From: Rhodocyclales bacterium GT-UBC
GTDB taxonomy: Bacteria; Pseudomonadota; Gammaproteobacteria; Burkholderiales; Rhodocyclaceae
NCBI GenBank assembly: GCA_003583745.1
Contig: QXPY01000004.1
Coordinates: forward strand, 292,543-356,542
Direction of reading: 5' to 3'
Length of the DNA stretch: 64,000 nucleotides
Shown here: positions 1 through 9,492 of the stretch, piece after piece
How the letters are laid out: each line of letters starts with the position of its first letter
Numbering within the stretch: the stretch's first letter is position 1
The notes under the pieces: model-generated
What the model was told of the DNA's origin: nothing
Databases searched by the model: none
Seen by the model: only the letters and a program-made list of their open reading frames with translations
Position numbers and translations under genes: made by a program

Positions 1-1026
<1,026 letters not shown>

Positions 1027-1368
1027 TCACGCCGCTTTTTTTTGCGGGTACATGCTTTCCCAGGTGGTCTGCCAGTAACGGTAGGCATTTTGCGCTGCCA
1101 TCAGCGAGAGCATGGACATCCGGGTCTGGTGGTGCCACATCCAGGACAGGCGTGGTGCCGGCGTCAGGTTGTATTCCGGCGTGGTGCCGACTTCGTCCTC
1201 GACGATGGAGAGGAAGCGCTCGACCGCCAGGCCCCAGTATTCCGATCCATCAGCCTTGCCGGTGAGATACTCGGCTTCGGAAATGGCGCGGCGCCAGAGC
1301 TTGAGTGCCAGTTCGTCGCTGATGCCGGCCTTGCGGGCAACCCAGGGCAATATTTTTGGTGCTTTCAT
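1027..1368 (-). CDS. Small conserved-looking protein of unknown function
   Basis: 113 residues starting MKAPKILPWVARKAGI and ending QKKAA. The start is chosen at 1368 because AAGGAG lies eight bases upstream; a longer frame reaching 1524 runs through the promoter region and is unlikely. The protein has no signal peptide or membrane segment. It is rich in Trp, Met and Tyr, and residues 15-100 look all-helical (for example ALKLWRRAISEAEYL and MSLMAAQNAYRYWQTTWE). This helical layout with a Trp-rich C-terminus is loosely reminiscent of phasin-like or polyhydroxyalkanoate-associated proteins, but I do not recognise the family. It is transcribed away from uvrD, from an intergenic region with two strong palindromes. 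Confidence 0.75.
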   Translation of the reverse strand: MKAPKILPWVARKAGISDELALKLWRRAISEAEYLTGKADGSEYWGLAVERFLSIVEDEVGTTPEYNLTPAPRLSWMWHHQTRMSMLSLMAAQNAYRYWQTTWESMYPQKKAA

Positions 1369-1458
1369 GCTGTTACTCCTTTTATTCTCTGTGGGGGTGA
1401 CCACATTTTTACGACTGCCTTGTGGGCAATAAGTTTTGTGCACTGCAATATTTTTTGC

Positions 1459-1470
1459 GAAGTATACTTC
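1459..1470. promoter_or_regulatory. 12-base perfect palindrome
   Basis: GAAGTATACTTC is a perfect dyad in the divergent promoter region between the small unknown gene and uvrD, about 90 bases upstream of the leftward start. It contains TATACT on both strands, so it may be an operator, overlap a -10 element, or both. Confidence 0.4.
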
Positions 1471-1528
1471 CCCGCTTACCGCTCGCGCGTGAAAAAATTC
1501 TCTCGAATCGAGCATTCGTTGCACGCTT

Positions 1529-1564
1529 GCAACAAATTGGTATGACCAATTATCCTTTTGTTGC
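1529..1564. promoter_or_regulatory. Nested inverted repeat resembling a FadR/PdhR-family operator
   Basis: Bases 1535-1551 read AATTGGTATGACCAATT, a perfect 7+3+7 inverted repeat. The TGGT-N3-ACCA core is the recognition pattern of FadR-subfamily GntR regulators and is very close to the E. coli PdhR box. A second, outer pair of arms, GCAACAAA (1529-1536) and TTTGTTGC (1557-1564), encloses it. The site sits 44 bases upstream of the uvrD ATG and about 170 bases upstream of the leftward gene. No GntR-type gene is in the window, so the regulator would act in trans. Confidence 0.6.
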
Positions 1565-1607
1565 AGCTTCGTAACTTTTTGAAAATTTTAGTAATTTTTC
1601 CAGGCCC

Positions 1608-3752
1608 ATGTCCGATCTCATCGCCAATCTGAACGCTCCCCAACTGCAGGCCGTCACGCTGCCGCCCGTGCATGCACTCATCCTGGCCGGCGCCGGTAGC
1701 GGCAAGACGCGGGTGCTGACGACCCGCATCGCCTGGCTGATGTCCACCGGCCAGGTTGGCCCGCACGGGGTGCTGGCGGTGACCTTTACCAACAAGGCGG
1801 CCAAGGAAATGACGGCGCGGCTTTCGTCGCTGGTACCGATCAATACGCGCGGCATGTGGATCGGAACCTTCCACGGCCTGTGCAACCGCCTGCTGCGGGC
1901 GCACTACCGCGAGGCCGGTTTGCCGCAGACCTTCCAGATCCTCGATACGGCCGACCAGCTGGCGATGGTCAAGCGTCTGCTGAAGAACCTCAATGTCGAT
2001 GACGAGAAGTACCCGCCGCGCGAACTGGTGCATTTCATCAATGCCCACAAGGAACAGGGCGTGCGTGCCGCCCAGGCCGAGGCTTACGACAATTACACGC
2101 AGAAGCGGGTCGAGTTGTACGCCGAGTACGAAAACCAGTGCAACCGCGAAGGGGTGGTCGATTTCGCCGAACTGCTGTTGCGCTGCTACGAACTGTTGCA
2201 GCGCAACGAACCGCTGCGTCGGCATTACCAGGAGCGCTTCCGCTACATTCTGGTCGACGAGTTCCAGGATACCAACAAGCTGCAATATGCCTGGCTGCAA
2301 CTGTTGGCCGGCGGTGGCGCCAAGGTTTTCGCGGTGGGCGACGACGATCAGAGCATCTACGCTTTCCGCGGTGCCGAGGTCGGCAACATGCGCGATTTCG
2401 AGCGCGACTACGCCGGCGACAACATCATCCGCCTAGAGCAGAACTATCGTTCGCACGGCAATATCCTGGCCGCCGCCAATGCGCTGATCAAGAACAACCG
2501 CGAACGCCTCGGCAAAAACCTGTGGACCGATGCCGGCGAGGGCGAGCCGATCCGCGCTTTCGAAGGCTATTCCGATCTCGACGAGGCGCGTTTCATCGTC
2601 GAGGAAATCCGCGAACTGGTGCGCGACGGCGTTTCGCCGACGCAAGTTGCGCTGCTTTACCGCTCGAACGCCCAGTCCCGCGTGCTGGAAAACGAACTGT
2701 TCACCAAGGGCGTGCCCTACAAGGTCTATGGCGGCCTGCGCTTCTTCGAACGGCAGGAAATCAAGCATGCGCTGGCCTACCTGCGTCTGCTGGGCAATCC
2801 GGATGACGATACGGCCTTCCTGCGCGTCGTCAATTTCCCGACGCGCGGTATCGGTGCCCGTTCGCTGGAGAATCTGCAGGCGACCGCCCACCAGATGAAT
2901 TCCAGCCTCTATAACGCGGCGGCTTCGCTGACCGGCAAGGCCGGCCAGACGGTGGGCGGCTTCATCCGCCTGATCGAGCAATTGCGCCAGGAGACCGAAA
3001 ACCTGCCGCTGCCGGAGATGGTCGAACACATCATCGAGAAGAGCGGCCTGGCCCAGCATTACCGGACCGAGAAGGAAGGCCAGGATCGGCTGGAAAATCT
3101 GGACGAACTGATCAATGCCGCCGCCACCTTCATCGACGACGAAGGCGCCATCGGCGAAGGCGGGGCGCTGGTCTCCTTCCTGACGCTGGCTTCGCTGGAG
3201 GCCGGCGAGCATCAGGCGGGCGAAGGCCAGGAGGCGGTGCAGCTGATGTCGGTGCACGCCGCCAAGGGCCTGGAATTCGACGTGGTCTTCATCACCGGCC
3301 TGGAGCAGGGACTGTTCCCGCACGAGAACTCGGTGTCGCAAGGTCGCGATGGCCTGGAGGAAGAGCGCCGCCTGATGTATGTCGCGGTGACCCGCGCCAG
3401 AAAGCGTCTTTACGTCACCTGCGCCCAGACCCGCATGCTGCACGGTCAGACCCGCTATTGCGTACCGTCGAGTTTCCTCGAGGAAATTCCCGAACAGTTG
3501 TTGAGAAGGCTGAACAAGAAGGCCGAGTCGGCTTCTGCCGTTCCTGCCTATGGTCAGTTCGGCGGTGGTTATGCCGAGCCGCCGGCGGCGCATGGCTTGC
3601 GCGTCGGGATGAATGTCGAACATGCCAAGTTCGGGGTCGGCGTCATCGTCGCCACCGAAGGGCGCGGCGCGGATGCGCGCGTTCAGGTCAATTTCGGGCG
3701 TGCCGGCATGAAATGGCTGGCCCTCGAATACGCCAAGCTGACGCCGGTCTAG
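1608..3752 (+). CDS. uvrD: UvrD/PcrA-type superfamily 1 DNA helicase
   Basis: ATP-driven 3'-5' helicase that unwinds DNA in nucleotide-excision and mismatch repair. The 714 residues carry the SF1A motifs in order: Walker A AGAGSGKT (27-34), motif Ia AVTFTNKAAKEM, motif II VDEFQDTN, motif III GDDDQSIYAFRGA, motif IV LEQNYRSHGNIL, motif V QLMSVHAAKGLEFDVVFITG and motif VI RRLMYVAVTRARKRL. The final 50 residues (GMNVEHAKFGVGVIVATEG) form the Tudor-like C-terminal domain of UvrD/PcrA, which Rep lacks. Length is normal for UvrD. The stop overlaps the 3' end of the convergent HD-GYP gene by four bases. A PdhR-like operator lies just upstream. Confidence 0.95.
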   Translation: MSDLIANLNAPQLQAVTLPPVHALILAGAGSGKTRVLTTRIAWLMSTGQVGPHGVLAVTFTNKAAKEMTARLSSLVPINTRGMWIGTFHGLCNRLLRAHYREAGLPQTFQILDTADQLAMVKRLLKNLNVDDEKYPPRELVHFINAHKEQGVRAAQAEAYDNYTQKRVELYAEYENQCNREGVVDFAELLLRCYELLQRNEPLRRHYQERFRYILVDEFQDTNKLQYAWLQLLAGGGAKVFAVGDDDQSIYAFRGAEVGNMRDFERDYAGDNIIRLEQNYRSHGNILAAANALIKNNRERLGKNLWTDAGEGEPIRAFEGYSDLDEARFIVEEIRELVRDGVSPTQVALLYRSNAQSRVLENELFTKGVPYKVYGGLRFFERQEIKHALAYLRLLGNPDDDTAFLRVVNFPTRGIGARSLENLQATAHQMNSSLYNAAASLTGKAGQTVGGFIRLIEQLRQETENLPLPEMVEHIIEKSGLAQHYRTEKEGQDRLENLDELINAAATFIDDEGAIGEGGALVSFLTLASLEAGEHQAGEGQEAVQLMSVHAAKGLEFDVVFITGLEQGLFPHENSVSQGRDGLEEERRLMYVAVTRARKRLYVTCAQTRMLHGQTRYCVPSSFLEEIPEQLLRRLNKKAESASAVPAYGQFGGGYAEPPAAHGLRVGMNVEHAKFGVGVIVATEGRGADARVQVNFGRAGMKWLALEYAKLTPV

Positions 3753-5029
3753 AGACTGCGGTGCGTCTCGACCGAGGCGCGCAGGAAGTAGTGCATGCCG
3801 GCTTCGCGCAATTTCATCTCAAGCTCGCCGGCGTTGGCCTGGCCGATGTCGGCGTGGAGGGCTGGGGCGATCTTGATGAAATGCTCGACCAGTTTCGGGT
3901 CGAAATGCGTGCCGGCGTCGCGCCGGATGATGGCGAGCGCTTCTTCCAGCGGTAACGGCGCCTTGTAGGGGCGGCGTGAGGTCAAGGCGTCGAAGACGTC
4001 GACGATGGCGAAGATGCGCGCGTTGAGCGGAATCCCTTCGCCCTTGAGGCCGCGCAGGTAGCCGCTGCCGTCGAACTTTTCGTGATGTCCCTCGATCACG
4101 TCACGGGCGCCTTGCAGCCAGTCCGATTGCTCGATGATGTCGACGCCGAGGGCGACGTGCGTGCGCATGGTGGCGAATTCCTCGTCGGTCAGTTTGCCCG
4201 GCTTGAGCAGGATGTTGTCGCTGATGCCGATCTTGCCGACATCGTGCAGGAAGGCGCCCAGGGTCAGGCGGCGCATTTCGCCGGCCGGCAGGCCGACGGC
4301 TTTGCCTAGCGCAATGGCGTAGAGCGCCACCCGGAAGTTGTGGTCGCCAGTATCCGAGTCGCGTTGGGCGATGGCGGCGCCGAGTACCGAGGCGATTTCC
4401 AGGTTGCCCTTGAGCAACTCGCGGGAAAAGCGCATCACGTCGCGATTAAGGCTGATGATCACCGGGTAGAGCAGGATCGTCGTCGCCAGTACGGCAAACA
4501 GCACGGCGGCCAGCATGCGCCAGAGCTGGTCGCGGAATTGCGCCAGGGTTGCCCGGTCGACGATGAATACGCCTTCGAAAAAGCCGGCCTGGCCGCCCAG
4601 TTTGCTGGGCAGCGGAACCAGCACCTGGACGACGGTGTCTTCGCCAACGTTGAATTTTTCGTAGTGACTGTGGCTATCGTGCGGGAAGCGGTGCTTGAAG
4701 CGCTTCAGCTCGGCCTCGATGGCTTCGTGTTGCGGATTGACCACTTCCAGCAGGCGCTGTTCGTTGCGGTCATAGACTTCGATGACGACGAAGTTGCGTT
4801 TGACGAATTCCTCGGCCTTTTCCCGCATCAGGGCCAGCTCGTCCGGACTACGGTTGCCGGTGTCGAGACCTTCCGGGGCGAAGAATTGCGCCTGGCTGGC
4901 GGCCAGGGCGACGACGGCATCGTCGATCTTTTCCAGTTCGATGAAGTAGGCGAGTCCGCCGGCCAGCAGTGAAACGGCGAACCACGCCAGCAGCAGGCGG
5001 CGCAGTACGATGCGGTGGATGGATATCAT
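3749..5029 (-). CDS. Membrane-bound HD-GYP domain protein, probable c-di-GMP phosphodiesterase
   Basis: 426 residues. One membrane segment at about 9-29, an extracytoplasmic sensor region (about 30-168), a second membrane segment at about 171-192, then an HD-GYP domain. The HD pair is H262-D263 in FLHDVGKIGI, and the second signature is HHEKFDGSGYLRGLKGEG (about 315-332). The GYP triplet is GYL here, but the rest of the signature and the metal-binding His and Asp residues are kept, so hydrolysis of c-di-GMP is likely. The sensor has no domain I recognise and may be a small ligand-binding fold. The gene is convergent with uvrD and divergent from the quinone reductase gene. Confidence 0.9.
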   Translation of the reverse strand: MISIHRIVLRRLLLAWFAVSLLAGGLAYFIELEKIDDAVVALAASQAQFFAPEGLDTGNRSPDELALMREKAEEFVKRNFVVIEVYDRNEQRLLEVVNPQHEAIEAELKRFKHRFPHDSHSHYEKFNVGEDTVVQVLVPLPSKLGGQAGFFEGVFIVDRATLAQFRDQLWRMLAAVLFAVLATTILLYPVIISLNRDVMRFSRELLKGNLEIASVLGAAIAQRDSDTGDHNFRVALYAIALGKAVGLPAGEMRRLTLGAFLHDVGKIGISDNILLKPGKLTDEEFATMRTHVALGVDIIEQSDWLQGARDVIEGHHEKFDGSGYLRGLKGEGIPLNARIFAIVDVFDALTSRRPYKAPLPLEEALAIIRRDAGTHFDPKLVEHFIKIAPALHADIGQANAGELEMKLREAGMHYFLRASVETHRSL

Positions 5030-5091
5030 GGCGGAATGATACGCTTGCCGTTTCAGCGAATAATTATTAAACCCTTAACAGGAGACTCGTG

Positions 5092-6066
5092 ATGACTCAC
5101 GCCATTCGCATTCATCAGACCGGCGGGCCGGACGTGCTGCGCTGGGAGGAGGTCGATCTGCCCGCCCCGGCGGCCGGAGAGGCCACTGTTCGTCATCATG
5201 CGGTCGGTCTCAATTTCATCGATACCTATCATCGCAGCGGTTTGTACCCGATGCCGCTGCCTGCCGGCATCGGCCTGGAAGGCGCCGGTGTGGTCGAGGC
5301 GGTGGGCGAGGGCGTCAGCGAGGTCAAGGTCGGCGACCGGGTGGCCTATGCCGGCGGGCCGGTCGGCGCTTATGCCGAGGCGCGCAACATCCCGGCGCAT
5401 CGCCTGCTGCGTTTGCCGGATGCGATCGATTTCACCACGGCGGCGGCGATGATGCTGCAGGGGCTGACCACCGCCTACCTGCTGCGCCGCACCTACCGCG
5501 TGCAGCCTGGCGATGCCGTGCTGATCCATGCCGCCGCCGGCGGAGTCGGCTTGATCGCCTGCCAGTGGGCCAAGGCGCTGGGGGCGACGGTGATCGGTAC
5601 CGTCGGCACCGAGGCCAAGGCGGAATTGGCCAGGGCGCATGGTTGCGATCACGTGATCAATTACCGTAGCGAGAACTTCACTGCCCGCGTTCGCGAGATC
5701 ACCGGCGGCGAAGGCGTGCCGGTGGTCTATGACGGCGTCGGCAAGGATACCTTCATGGGCTCGCTGGACAGCCTGCGCCCGCTCGGCATGATGGTCGCCT
5801 ACGGCAACGCCTCCGGCCCGGTGCCGCCGATGGATTTGCTGCTGCTCTCGCAGAAGGGCTCGTTGTTCGTGACCCGGCCGACCTTGATGAGCTATACCGC
5901 CAAGCGGGCCGATCTGGTGGCGTTGGGCGAAGAACTGTTCGCCATCGTCTCGGCCGGCAAGGTGCGCATCGAGGTCAACCAGCGCTATGCGCTGAAGGAT
6001 GCCCGGCAGGCGCATCTCGACCTGGAAGCGCGCCTGACGACCGGCTCCACCATCCTGCTGCCGTAA
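5092..6066 (+). CDS. qorA: Zinc-independent NADPH:quinone oxidoreductase (MDR family)
   Basis: 324 residues. Cytoplasmic medium-chain reductase of the zeta-crystallin/Qor type, which uses NADPH to reduce quinones. It shows the GroES-like N-terminal domain (NFIDTYHRSGLY, GLEGAGVVEAVGEGV) and the Rossmann motif AAAGGVGLIACQWAKALGA at about 150-168. The structural zinc lobe is absent, as expected for Qor. The ATG at 5092 is preferred over the adjacent GTG at 5089 because AGGAGA at 5080-5085 is then six bases away. Its TAA overlaps the ATG of the next gene (TAATG), so it heads a coupled three-gene operon. Confidence 0.92.
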   Translation: MTHAIRIHQTGGPDVLRWEEVDLPAPAAGEATVRHHAVGLNFIDTYHRSGLYPMPLPAGIGLEGAGVVEAVGEGVSEVKVGDRVAYAGGPVGAYAEARNIPAHRLLRLPDAIDFTTAAAMMLQGLTTAYLLRRTYRVQPGDAVLIHAAAGGVGLIACQWAKALGATVIGTVGTEAKAELARAHGCDHVINYRSENFTARVREITGGEGVPVVYDGVGKDTFMGSLDSLRPLGMMVAYGNASGPVPPMDLLLLSQKGSLFVTRPTLMSYTAKRADLVALGEELFAIVSAGKVRIEVNQRYALKDARQAHLDLEARLTTGSTILLP

Positions 6067-7388
6067 TGGCCAAGCTCAAGGCAGGCCTGCTTTCGCTGCG
6101 CGACTTGTTCGCCACGGCGTGGTGGATATTCCTCATTGTCGGCATCGGTTTCGTCGTCGCCTACCAGTTCGTCCAGCCGGCACCGCCCAGCCATATCGTC
6201 ATCACGACGGGCAGCGAGAGTGGTGCCTACTACCAGTTCGCCAAGCGTTACGCGGCGATTCTCGCCCGCAATGGCGTCACCCTGGAGGTCAAGGCCTCGG
6301 CCGGCTCCCTGGAGAACCTCGAGCGCCTGGGCAAGGACGAGGCGCAGGTCGCTTTCGTGCAGGGCGGCGTGGCCATCCCGAAGGATGATCCGGATGAAGC
6401 GGACGATTCCGGGCTGCTCTCGCTGGGCAGTGTGTTCTATGAGCCGGTCTGGGTCTTTTATCGGGGCGAGAAGAAGCTGGAGCGGCTGACCGAGTTGCGC
6501 GGCAAGCGTATCGCCATCGGCCAGGAAGGCTCGGGTATCCGGCAATTGGCGCAACAGTTGTTGTTGGCCAACGAAATCAAGCCGGGTGACCATCTGGTGC
6601 CGCTGGCCGGCTTGAAGGCGGCCGAGGAGTTGCAGCAGGGCCGGATCGACGCCGCTTTCATCATCGCCGCCGAAAACGCGCCGGTGGTGCAGGTCCTGCT
6701 CCGTTCGCCAGGCGTCAAGCTGATGAGCTTTTCGCAGGCGGCCGCCTACCAGCGGCGTTTTCCTTTCCTGACCAAGCTGACCTTCCCGCATGGCGTGGCC
6801 GATCTGGTCCGCGATTTGCCGCCGGACGACATCAAGCTGCTGGCGCCGACCGCCAATCTGATCGTCCGTGACGGCCTGCATCCGGCGCTGCAGACGCTGC
6901 TTTTGCAGGCGGCCAGCGAAGTGCATGGCAAGTCGGGCTTCTTCCAGGATGCCGGAGAGTTTCCCGCCTACAAGGATCCGATGTTGCCGCTCTCTTCCGA
7001 GGCGGCGCGCTACCTCAAGTCGGGGGCGCCTTTCCTGCAGCGTTATCTGCCGTTCTGGCTGGCGGTGCTGATCGATCGCCTGATCGTGCTGCTGGTGCCC
7101 ATCGTCGCCTTGCTCATACCCTTGTTGAAGATTGCCCCGGCGATCTACACCTGGCGCGTCCGGGCCAAGGTCTTCCGAATCTACGGCGAATTGAAGTTTC
7201 TCGAAAACGATCTCAAGAACAATTTCGACCCGGCTTTGCTGGGCGAGTATCGCAGCCGGCTCGACGGTCTCGATGAAGAGGCCAGCCAGCTGCACGTGCC
7301 GCTCGGCTTTACCGATCTTGTCTACACGCTGCGCGAACACGTCAACCTGGTTCGCCAGACCCTGGTCAAACTGGAGCAGAACGCATGA
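6066..7388 (+). CDS. Membrane-anchored TAXI-family TRAP-type solute-binding protein
   Basis: 440 residues. Instead of a cleaved signal peptide there is an N-terminal anchor (WWIFLIVGIGFVVAYQFV, about 19-36), followed by the TAXI fold (ITTGSESGAYYQFAKRYAAIL, then the ligand-loop segment QEGSGIRQLAQQLL). A second hydrophobic block (WLAVLIDRLIVLLVPIVALLIPLL, about 330-355) leads into a charged 85-residue tail that should be cytoplasmic (WRVRAKVFRIYGELKFLEND). The binding domain is therefore probably held in the periplasm between two membrane segments. No TRAP permease gene is nearby, so this is not an ordinary transporter subunit; a sensing or coupling role is possible. It overlaps the gene before it (TAATG) and the gene after it (ATGA). 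Confidence 0.88.
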   Translation: MAKLKAGLLSLRDLFATAWWIFLIVGIGFVVAYQFVQPAPPSHIVITTGSESGAYYQFAKRYAAILARNGVTLEVKASAGSLENLERLGKDEAQVAFVQGGVAIPKDDPDEADDSGLLSLGSVFYEPVWVFYRGEKKLERLTELRGKRIAIGQEGSGIRQLAQQLLLANEIKPGDHLVPLAGLKAAEELQQGRIDAAFIIAAENAPVVQVLLRSPGVKLMSFSQAAAYQRRFPFLTKLTFPHGVADLVRDLPPDDIKLLAPTANLIVRDGLHPALQTLLLQAASEVHGKSGFFQDAGEFPAYKDPMLPLSSEAARYLKSGAPFLQRYLPFWLAVLIDRLIVLLVPIVALLIPLLKIAPAIYTWRVRAKVFRIYGELKFLENDLKNNFDPALLGEYRSRLDGLDEEASQLHVPLGFTDLVYTLREHVNLVRQTLVKLEQNA

Positions 7389-8011
7389 AAGCCTTCCTGG
7401 TCGCCAATCCCAAGGGCGGCTCCGGCAAAAGTACGCTGGCCACCAACCTGGCCGGCTATTTCGCTTCGCAACGCCATGACGTGATGCTGGGCGACATCGA
7501 TCGCCAGCAGTCGTCACGCGAGTGGCTGGGGCTCCGGCCCTTCGCCTTGCCCGGCATCGATACCTGGGAAGTCGGTGCCGACAACATCTCGCGGCCGCCC
7601 AAGGGAACCAGCCATGTCGTGCTCGACACGCCGGCCGGCCTGCACGGCAAGATGCTGGAGCGGGTGCTTAAGCTCTCGACCCGGGTCATCGTACCGGTGC
7701 AGCCGTCGATGTTCGACATGCGGGCGACGCGGCATTTCCTCGACGAGTTGTTGTCGGAAAAGGCGGTGCGCAAGGGGCGGGCCGATGTTGCGGTGATCGG
7801 CATGCGGGTCGATGCCCGGACGCGGGCGGCAGCTGAACTGGAGCGTTTCTTCGCGACCTTCGATTTGCCGGTGCTGGCCTATCTGCGCGATACGCAGGTC
7901 TATGTCCAGGCGGCTGCGGCCGGCATGACCATTTTCGATCTGCCGCCCTCGCGGGCCGAGCGCGATCTGGAGCAATGGCGGGCGATCATCGAATGGGCCG
8001 AGTCTGCGTAA
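7385..8011 (+). CDS. ParA/MinD-family ATPase
   Basis: 208 residues. The deviant Walker A motif NPKGGSGKST is at 8-17, followed by switch-type segments (GDIDRQQSSREWLG, and VVLDTPAGLHGK as the Walker B region). This is the single-domain ParA type without an N-terminal DNA-binding domain. No parB-like gene or centromere-like repeat array is near, so it is not an obvious chromosome or plasmid partition module. Its ATG overlaps the TAXI stop (ATGA). The pairing suggests a role linked to that membrane protein, for example positional control, but this is inference. Confidence 0.88.
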   Translation: MKAFLVANPKGGSGKSTLATNLAGYFASQRHDVMLGDIDRQQSSREWLGLRPFALPGIDTWEVGADNISRPPKGTSHVVLDTPAGLHGKMLERVLKLSTRVIVPVQPSMFDMRATRHFLDELLSEKAVRKGRADVAVIGMRVDARTRAAAELERFFATFDLPVLAYLRDTQVYVQAAAAGMTIFDLPPSRAERDLEQWRAIIEWAESA

Positions 8012-8030
8012 AGGCGATCCGGCCGTAGGC

Positions 8031-8054
8031 AAAAAAAGGGCGCCCGGAGGCGCC
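8031..8054 (-). terminator. Rho-independent terminator of the 83-residue protein gene
   Basis: Read on the minus strand, GGCGCC-TCCG-GGCGCC is followed by C and seven T residues. It lies 42 bases after the stop of the leftward gene 8096-8347. Confidence 0.7.
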
Positions 8055-8095
8055 AATTCGGCGGGGCCTTTTCCCCGTTTGCCGTCGACCGGCGC

Positions 8096-8347
8096 TCAGG
8101 CCGCGACGGCCAGGTTGGGGCGGGTGCGTTCCAGCCGGCGAATCTCGGCGCGCATGGCGACTTGCTGGCCGGCTGTAATCATGCGTTGCCCGGTGCGCCA
8201 TTCGTATTCCACTTCCGCTGCCGATACGCCAGCGTTGTGGAGCGCTCGCGCCATGTCGCGCAGTTCGGTGTTTTCAAAGCTGCGGCCATCGCTCAATGTG
8301 GCGATGAAGGCGTTCTTGAACAAAGCTACGGTTGCGTGAATTGTCAT
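8096..8347 (-). CDS. Small protein of unknown function
   Basis: 83 residues (MTIHATVALFKNAFIATLSD...). AAGGAGG lies seven bases before the ATG, and a terminator follows the stop, so this is a self-contained monocistronic gene. It is soluble, without signal peptide, membrane segment or cysteine pairs. The short helical region GVSAAEVEYEWRTGQRMITAG and the basic run RAEIRRLERTRPNL might contact nucleic acid, but I do not recognise the family. It lies between the ParA operon and the LysR regulator and has no obvious functional link to either. Confidence 0.72.
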   Translation of the reverse strand: MTIHATVALFKNAFIATLSDGRSFENTELRDMARALHNAGVSAAEVEYEWRTGQRMITAGQQVAMRAEIRRLERTRPNLAVAA

Positions 8348-8475
8348 GGCATGACCTCCTTGTCCTGAACTGTAATGTCTAGGCCCGAGTTTGCCTGTGT
8401 CGTATTACACAGTCGTTGTCAAATTGATGTCGTGCCTGCCGAGTATGGGGGGGCTTGCCGCACATCGGCGTCGGT

Positions 8476-9387
8476 TCACAAGCCTCGAGTCAGGTTAGCG
8501 ATGGTGTCGCCTTCGGCCAGCGCATCGATGAACCAGCGCAGGGCCAGGCCCACTTGCCGGTTGCGCCAGGCCAGGTGGAGCGGCATGCTCGGGCGTGGTT
8601 CGGCGATTTCCTTTTCGACCAGGCGACCGGCGGCGATTTCGGGGGCGGCCAGCCAGCGTGGCAGGTGGCCGATGCCGAGGCCGGCCACCTGGGCGCTGGC
8701 CTTGGCTCGAATGTCGGGAACGCGCAGCGTGTCCTGCCCGTCGATCAGCCCGACGCTGCGCGCCGCCAGCTCCTGCGACGTGTCGGCGATGACCGTTGCC
8801 CGGTGACGCACGATCTCGCTGCTCGGTATGACGCCTTCCCATTTCGCCAGCGGATGGTTTGGCGCAATGGCAAAAACGAAATCGCTGTGGGTGCATAGAA
8901 GACGACTGGCGATGCCGCCACGTGCCGGCATGTCACCGGGGGCGCCGATCACCAGGTCGGCCCGGTCGGTGGCCAGCGCATCCCAGGTGCCGCCCAGCAC
9001 CTCGTAAGTAAGCCGGATTTGCGTGGCATGACCGGCGGCGTAGAAGCGCTCAAGCAGCGGGTAGATGCGTTCGACCGGGATGATGGCGTCGATGGCGATG
9101 CGCAATTCGACTTCCCAGCCGGTGGCGATGCGCTGCACCCGACGTTCCAGTTCGCCGGCGGCCCGCAGCAGGTGGCGACCGTCGTTGAGTAGCGTGCGCC
9201 CCGCTTCGTTGAGCGTGGCGCGCCGCCCTTCGCGAATGAACAGCGTGACGCCGAGATCGCTTTCCAGCTTGGCGACAGCGTGCGACAGCGCCGAAGGAAC
9301 GCGGTGCAGGGCAGCAGCGGCGGCGCTGAAGCTGCCATGGCGGTCGATGGCATCGAGTACTTGCAGGATGTCGAGGGATATTCTCAT
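8476..9387 (-). CDS. LysR-family transcriptional regulator (YhaJ-like)
   Basis: 303 residues. The N-terminal winged helix (LDAIDRHGSFSAAAAALHRVPSALSHAVAKLESDLGVTLF, about 10-50) is typical of LysR and is followed by an inducer-binding domain of the periplasmic-binding-protein fold. It is divergent from the pirin and flavodoxin-fold genes. E. coli has the same neighbourhood, with the LysR gene yhaJ beside the pirin gene yhaK; YhaJ responds to electrophilic aromatic compounds. Regulation of the two divergent genes is therefore likely. The 105-base spacer is AT-rich and would hold the operators. Confidence 0.92.
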   Translation of the reverse strand: MRISLDILQVLDAIDRHGSFSAAAAALHRVPSALSHAVAKLESDLGVTLFIREGRRATLNEAGRTLLNDGRHLLRAAGELERRVQRIATGWEVELRIAIDAIIPVERIYPLLERFYAAGHATQIRLTYEVLGGTWDALATDRADLVIGAPGDMPARGGIASRLLCTHSDFVFAIAPNHPLAKWEGVIPSSEIVRHRATVIADTSQELAARSVGLIDGQDTLRVPDIRAKASAQVAGLGIGHLPRWLAAPEIAAGRLVEKEIAEPRPSMPLHLAWRNRQVGLALRWFIDALAEGDTIANLTRGL

Positions 9388-9492
9388 GTGAAAAAAATTG
9401 AATGATTTGCCCTGAATTATTCGCTAGTTTGCCATGAACCATCGGCCTAATATGGCTACTAAGTTGTAACTTTAATTCACAAGGAGTCCCCC

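Noticed and set aside
7385..8011. ParA as a plasmid or chromosome partition system
   Set aside because: No parB or parS-like repeats nearby, and the gene is coupled to a TAXI membrane protein.
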